NCBI GenBank assembly: GCA_963783855.1
Contig: CAWAPE010000001.1
Location: forward strand, 144,776-208,775
Reading direction: 5' to 3'
Source: JAKAGZ01 sp963783855
GTDB lineage: Bacteria > Bacteroidota > Ignavibacteria > Ignavibacteriales > Ignavibacteriaceae
DNA: 64,000 nucleotides
Shown: positions 60,955 through 64,000 of the stretch, piece by piece
Layout of the letters: each line of letters begins with the position of its first letter
How positions within the stretch are numbered: the first letter of the stretch is position 1
Position numbers and translations under genes: made by a program
The notes under the pieces: generated by a model
What the model saw: the letters and a program-made list of their open reading frames with translations, nothing else
Told to the model about the DNA's origin: nothing
Databases searched by the model: none

Positions 60955-61884
60955 TTATTTAAATTCTTTTTCTAATGCACTTAAAAAAGATATACTGGTT
61001 GCTGTCATATTTAATGCATAATTTACAAATGACTTAGGCAAGACTACAGGTTTTTCTCCTTGCCCGTGACCAGATAATTTATTTCTAATTGTTGGGATTC
61101 CGCTTTCTAACAAACTGCGTAGAGAAGTAAAATGTGATTGCATATATTTTGGAATGAGTTCCTTTGTAAAACAAATATCAATTAAACCTTTCGCAGTTAC
61201 ATTTTCAGGAAAAGTCCACCCTTTATTTTTACAAATTGATTTCATAACACTTTCAAAAGTTTTCAAACAATTGTTTAATGATTCTTTATGCTCATTATTT
61301 TTGTATTGTTCTAATGCTTTTAAAAATTCTTCATTTGCACCAGCGTAAATAGGATTCTTTAAAATGTTTAAACTTGGTTGAATGATTCCTTTGTGTTCAT
61401 AAGTCGAATTAAGTATAATTATTTGATTTCCTTCAAATTGATATCCTAAATTGTTTTCTAAAAAGCGTTGATTTAATTCATCAATTGCATCATTAGGTTT
61501 AATCTTTGGTTTTACCTGTGATAAAAAACTTATAGTTGTGCCATAAGTATTAATCTGTGTAAAAGACAATTCAATCACATCAAGTACATGTAAATAATTA
61601 GTGGCCTCACGCAAAAACTTAAAGATTGAATCCTCTGGAGATATATTAGAATCTTTATTTAAAAATTGAATACCATATTCTCTGCACAAAGCATCGTTGA
61701 TCATTTGATAATATTTATAAGACCCCGTTGTGTGACTATCTTTAATAGAAGTACCCAAGGCATCTTTAATGATGAATATTACTTGATTTCGGAATTTCAA
61801 AGAAAATTCTTTTAAGATATAATCTGCATTATCCAGGTTATAATTTGGATTATGTCTTTTTGAAAATAAATTGAATGAAGGCAT
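60955..61884 (-). CDS. Abortive-infection (AbiJ/HEPN-like, Abi_C) family protein
   Basis: A 309-residue protein; the start at 61884 (MPSFNLFSKRHNPN) is preferred because the longer frame runs into the attC-like site and has no family sequence. The N-terminal ~110 residues include YQMINDALCREYGI, like AbiJ/STM4504-type proteins. The C-terminal part matches Abi_C: YAGANEEFLKALEQYKNNEH, FESVMKSICKNKGWTFPEN, and the HEPN-type ribonuclease motif RNKLSGH (R267 to H273, R-x5-H) in RNKLSGHGQGEKP. Such proteins cause abortive phage infection or stress RNA cleavage in related systems. The activity is inferred from the motif. Confidence 0.82.
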   Translation of the reverse strand: MPSFNLFSKRHNPNYNLDNADYILKEFSLKFRNQVIFIIKDALGTSIKDSHTTGSYKYYQMINDALCREYGIQFLNKDSNISPEDSIFKFLREATNYLHVLDVIELSFTQINTYGTTISFLSQVKPKIKPNDAIDELNQRFLENNLGYQFEGNQIIILNSTYEHKGIIQPSLNILKNPIYAGANEEFLKALEQYKNNEHKESLNNCLKTFESVMKSICKNKGWTFPENVTAKGLIDICFTKELIPKYMQSHFTSLRSLLESGIPTIRNKLSGHGQGEKPVVLPKSFVNYALNMTATSISFLSALEKEFK

Positions 61885-61902
61885 ATAATTTCCCTTTATA
61901 CA

Positions 61903-62128
61903 CATAACGGCGTTGCCGATAAGCGGCGCCCCAAAACAAGAATGCCACTTAAAAAACAACTGCCGATGATTTAGCAAACTGTGCTTAACTTTCATCGTAA
62001 GCGCAGTTTGCAACAATGTTATTTAATAGAACTACCTTTAACAAGTTAGCCGAAACGGAACGACTAACTCTAAAATTTCTAAAATGCCAAATGCGAAAAC
62101 GGCGTCCGCTTGATTGGCAGGTTATATG
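61903..62128 (-). repeat. attC-like site 2 (gene-cassette recombination element)
   Basis: A 226-base imperfect inverted repeat. Plus-strand left arm CATAACGGCGTTGCCGATAA (61903-61922, continuing GCGGCGCC to 61930) pairs with right arm GGCGTCCGCTTGATTGGCAG (62101-62120, continuing GTTATATG to 62128) with small bulges, the extrahelical-base pattern of attC. The central part contains a second hairpin (GCAAACTG...CAGTTTGC). The element begins at the stop codon of the DUF5677 gene and ends 20 bases before the next gene's ATG, as in integron cassettes. Site 1 shares both outer ends. Confidence 0.65.
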
Positions 62129-62922
62129 CGACTTTTGTAATTCTTTTGATATTCCTTAATGGCACAAAGAGCTATTTGCTTTATTTCCTTTAATAGCTCC
62201 ACTCTTTTTTCACTATCATTAAAATCAGAAAATATATTATTTGCAGTAACTATAATAGCGACAATGAAAGAAAAACATTCTACAATAGTTTTTGATAGTG
62301 GCTCGAACAGTGACTCATCTAAACTTGTATCGTTTCTTTTGATATATAGCAATTTTAATTTAGGTGTCGGGTGTGAGAAAAAAGATGTGAATGAATAAAG
62401 ATGATAATATTTTATTCTATTCTCAGTCATTCGTTTTGCAAAACTCGGTGCAGTCTTAAAGACTATTTTACCATTTTTATTTTCAGTGAGAAATGGATTT
62501 TCTTTTTTTTCGTTTTCGATTGCATCCCTTATTATTTTAACCGCCTCTGGCTTCCATACAGGTTTATTTGAATTCAAATTTTCCTCCATTTTCTCCAGCT
62601 CAATTTCATATAGATATGAAGAAGTTCCTTCCAGTTGATAAATTTTTTCATTTTTATCTGTTTTGTTCTCTGCCTCTGTAACCCAATTCAGGTTAAAAAA
62701 ACTTTCAATAATTATTCTTAATAGAGAAGTTGCTGAAGCATAATTCCCATTTTTTAATAGTATTCCAACTGAGTATGCATTTTCGGAGAGTAAATGAATT
62801 AATGTCAAATTGAATGTAGCAAAGGGCTGATCTTCAGCATTATAGCTATTATTTTGTAGAGTGTTAGCAAAAGATTTTAACAATGATGAAGTCTTAAAAA
62901 AATATTTAACGAAATTATTCAA
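62122..62922 (-). CDS. DUF5677-like protein
   Basis: A 266-residue protein with SENAYSVGILLKNGNYASATSLLRIIIESFFNLNW near residue 49, the pattern of the DUF5677 helical bundle family. A second helix block has YYHLYSFTSFFSHPTPKL. The fold may be related to HEPN bundles, but the R-x4-6-H pair was not found. Its stop codon lies inside the attC-like site 2, and an S1C protease gene precedes it by nine bases, so both may form one two-gene cassette. Function unknown; position hints at defence or stress. Confidence 0.65.
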   Translation of the reverse strand: MNNFVKYFFKTSSLLKSFANTLQNNSYNAEDQPFATFNLTLIHLLSENAYSVGILLKNGNYASATSLLRIIIESFFNLNWVTEAENKTDKNEKIYQLEGTSSYLYEIELEKMEENLNSNKPVWKPEAVKIIRDAIENEKKENPFLTENKNGKIVFKTAPSFAKRMTENRIKYYHLYSFTSFFSHPTPKLKLLYIKRNDTSLDESLFEPLSKTIVECFSFIVAIIVTANNIFSDFNDSEKRVELLKEIKQIALCAIKEYQKNYKSRI

Positions 62923-62930
62923 TGTTTTTT

Positions 62931-63941
62931 TTAATTACTGATTCTAAAATCTAAAATTCTGAATTCAACTTTTCTCGGGATATCTTCATCAGAAACTGTT
63001 GAAAAATCCACTGTAGAATGGTCAACTGCTCCTCCTATGCGCTTAGCTAAATTTCCAGGTATTATTGAGTTATAATGTATAATATCAAAGTCTATTGGCT
63101 CGATGTTATCATATTTGCTATAGAAAATTACCAAACAGTATATATCTGTTATGTCATCTCTTAATTTATTTCTCAGTGAAAATGTATATTCACCACAATT
63201 GATGCAATATCGATTAGTCCATTGAAAATTTTCTCCAACAACCATATCTAAAGATGATTCATTTGGGGAAATAGATAATTCTGATTTTAATAGATTTGAT
63301 AGATTTGATATAAGCTGTTTATTTTTTAACAATTTTATTAAATAACTGCTTGGAACAGCAAAATTTAAGTTCTGTCCATTGATGTATGTTGAAACAGCTA
63401 TTCCAATTACTTCTGAATTTTTATTTAGTATAGGTCCTCCACTGCTTCCGGGGGAAATCGGGGCAGTAATTTGCAATAATTTCTTGGAATCTATATTTCT
63501 TATTCCACTAATTATTCCTTGAGAAATCGTTCCCTCCAAACCTTGAGGATTTCCAATGGCATAAATTTCTTCACCAACTTCCAGATTATCAGATGGTATT
63601 ATATTCAATGATTTATTGTTAGTATTTATCTTAAGTATTATTAAATCATTTGAGTAGTCAACACCAACAAATCCTTCAATATTATATTTTTTACTTGACG
63701 AAATAATTTTTACATATCCCGATTTTGAATTTTCTATAACGTGAAGATTAGTGGCAATTAAATTCGATGCGACGAAAAAACCGCTCCCAAGTTTTAAGGG
63801 CTGACCGTGACTATCTTCCATAACTATCATTACAACAGATTTGAAACTATTTTTAGCAACATCATTAGCTCTTTGTGAAAAAACTAAATTATTTAATAAG
63901 ATGAGGAAAATAAGAATAAGATATTTTTTTATTTTAATCAT
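62931..63941 (-). CDS. Exported trypsin-like (S1C/HtrA-type) protease domain protein
   Basis: A 336-residue protein with a signal peptide (residues about 7-22, ending FSQ) and a trypsin-like fold of the HtrA/S1C type: GSGFFVASNLIATNLHVIE (catalytic His67), SNDLIILKI (Asp99) and ISPGSSGGPIL (Ser167 in GxSGG). There is no PDZ domain; the last ~110 residues have a CINCGEYTF zinc-like pair and no known domain. The C-terminus is complete. It is the first gene of the cassette-like pair with the DUF5677 gene. Confidence 0.85.
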   Translation of the reverse strand: MIKIKKYLILIFLILLNNLVFSQRANDVAKNSFKSVVMIVMEDSHGQPLKLGSGFFVASNLIATNLHVIENSKSGYVKIISSSKKYNIEGFVGVDYSNDLIILKINTNNKSLNIIPSDNLEVGEEIYAIGNPQGLEGTISQGIISGIRNIDSKKLLQITAPISPGSSGGPILNKNSEVIGIAVSTYINGQNLNFAVPSSYLIKLLKNKQLISNLSNLLKSELSISPNESSLDMVVGENFQWTNRYCINCGEYTFSLRNKLRDDITDIYCLVIFYSKYDNIEPIDFDIIHYNSIIPGNLAKRIGGAVDHSTVDFSTVSDEDIPRKVEFRILDFRISN

Positions 63942-64000
63942 AATATTTCTCGCTGTTCTATCTTTATAAAAATTTTGTAGTGTTCAAATCTTTTAGCATA

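Noticed and set aside
60955..62016. Longer reading frame for the abortive-infection protein, starting at 62016
   Set aside because: The extra 44 residues lie within the attC-like element and do not match the family; a good start with a ribosome binding site is at 61884.

Overview
The window looks like a chromosomal segment of an Ignavibacteria-type bacterium (Bacteroidota/Chlorobi side of the tree). Reasons: a secreted protein ends in a classic type IX secretion C-terminal sorting domain (27.9-26.5 kb, with the NYPNPFNP signature); there is a GWxTD-domain protein, an S46 dipeptidyl peptidase, a DUF2911 protein, archaeal-type lipid-like UbiA prenyltransferase, AT-rich sequence and many AGGAG-type ribosome binding sites. 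No rRNA, tRNA, CRISPR array or transposase was seen. Taxonomy is inferred from gene content only.

Layout. 0-9.4 kb: a broken oxidase fragment at the left edge, a membrane methyltransferase, a 58-codon membrane protein between two copies of a structured repeat, a GIY-YIG protein, a ubiA-rnhB-yraN-dctQ-dctM run, and a yceI-nitroreductase-pirin-marR stress operon with a likely operator. 9.4-26.4 kb: a long minus-strand block of housekeeping and envelope genes (bamA/tamA-like, pfkB, GWxTD, rimO, cdsA, CPBP protease, DUF3108, GT9, 3-methyladenine glycosylase, TPR, GT2, lptE, a sigma-54 activator, MBL hydrolase, SPOR, miaB). 26.5-34.2 kb: a T9SS cargo gene, then a plus-strand accessory stretch (epimerase pseudogene, YciI, DUF3788, a DUF4242/cyclase-like/AraC fusion regulator, exported truncated globin, BBE-type flavoenzyme, short acyltransferase-like membrane protein). 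34.2-40.7 kb: aconitase, then an NtrC-type response regulator followed by a probable upstream activating site, a close match to a sigma-54 -24/-12 promoter and three pseudopilin-like genes, then a GroES-like protein. 40.8-43.7 kb: a type III polyketide synthase cluster. 43.8-60.5 kb: assorted metabolism and envelope genes, with pyruvate kinase and a frameshifted Lon-family protease. 60.5-64 kb: genes separated by two attC-like sites, which looks like part of a gene-cassette array without a visible integrase; cargo includes an AbiJ/HEPN-like abortive-infection protein, a DUF5677 protein and an S1C protease.

The most interesting items are the self-contained sigma-54/NtrC/pseudopilin locus, the attC-like cassette array carrying HEPN-type defence candidates, the three-domain DUF4242 regulator, the dispersed inverted repeat with compensatory changes, and a zinc-ribbon gene whose best start codon is AUC. 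Several otherwise conserved genes carry single-base frameshifts (four-helix-bundle gene, TIGR01777 epimerase three times, type III PKS, Lon-like protease), so residual sequencing error should be excluded before treating them as true pseudogenes.
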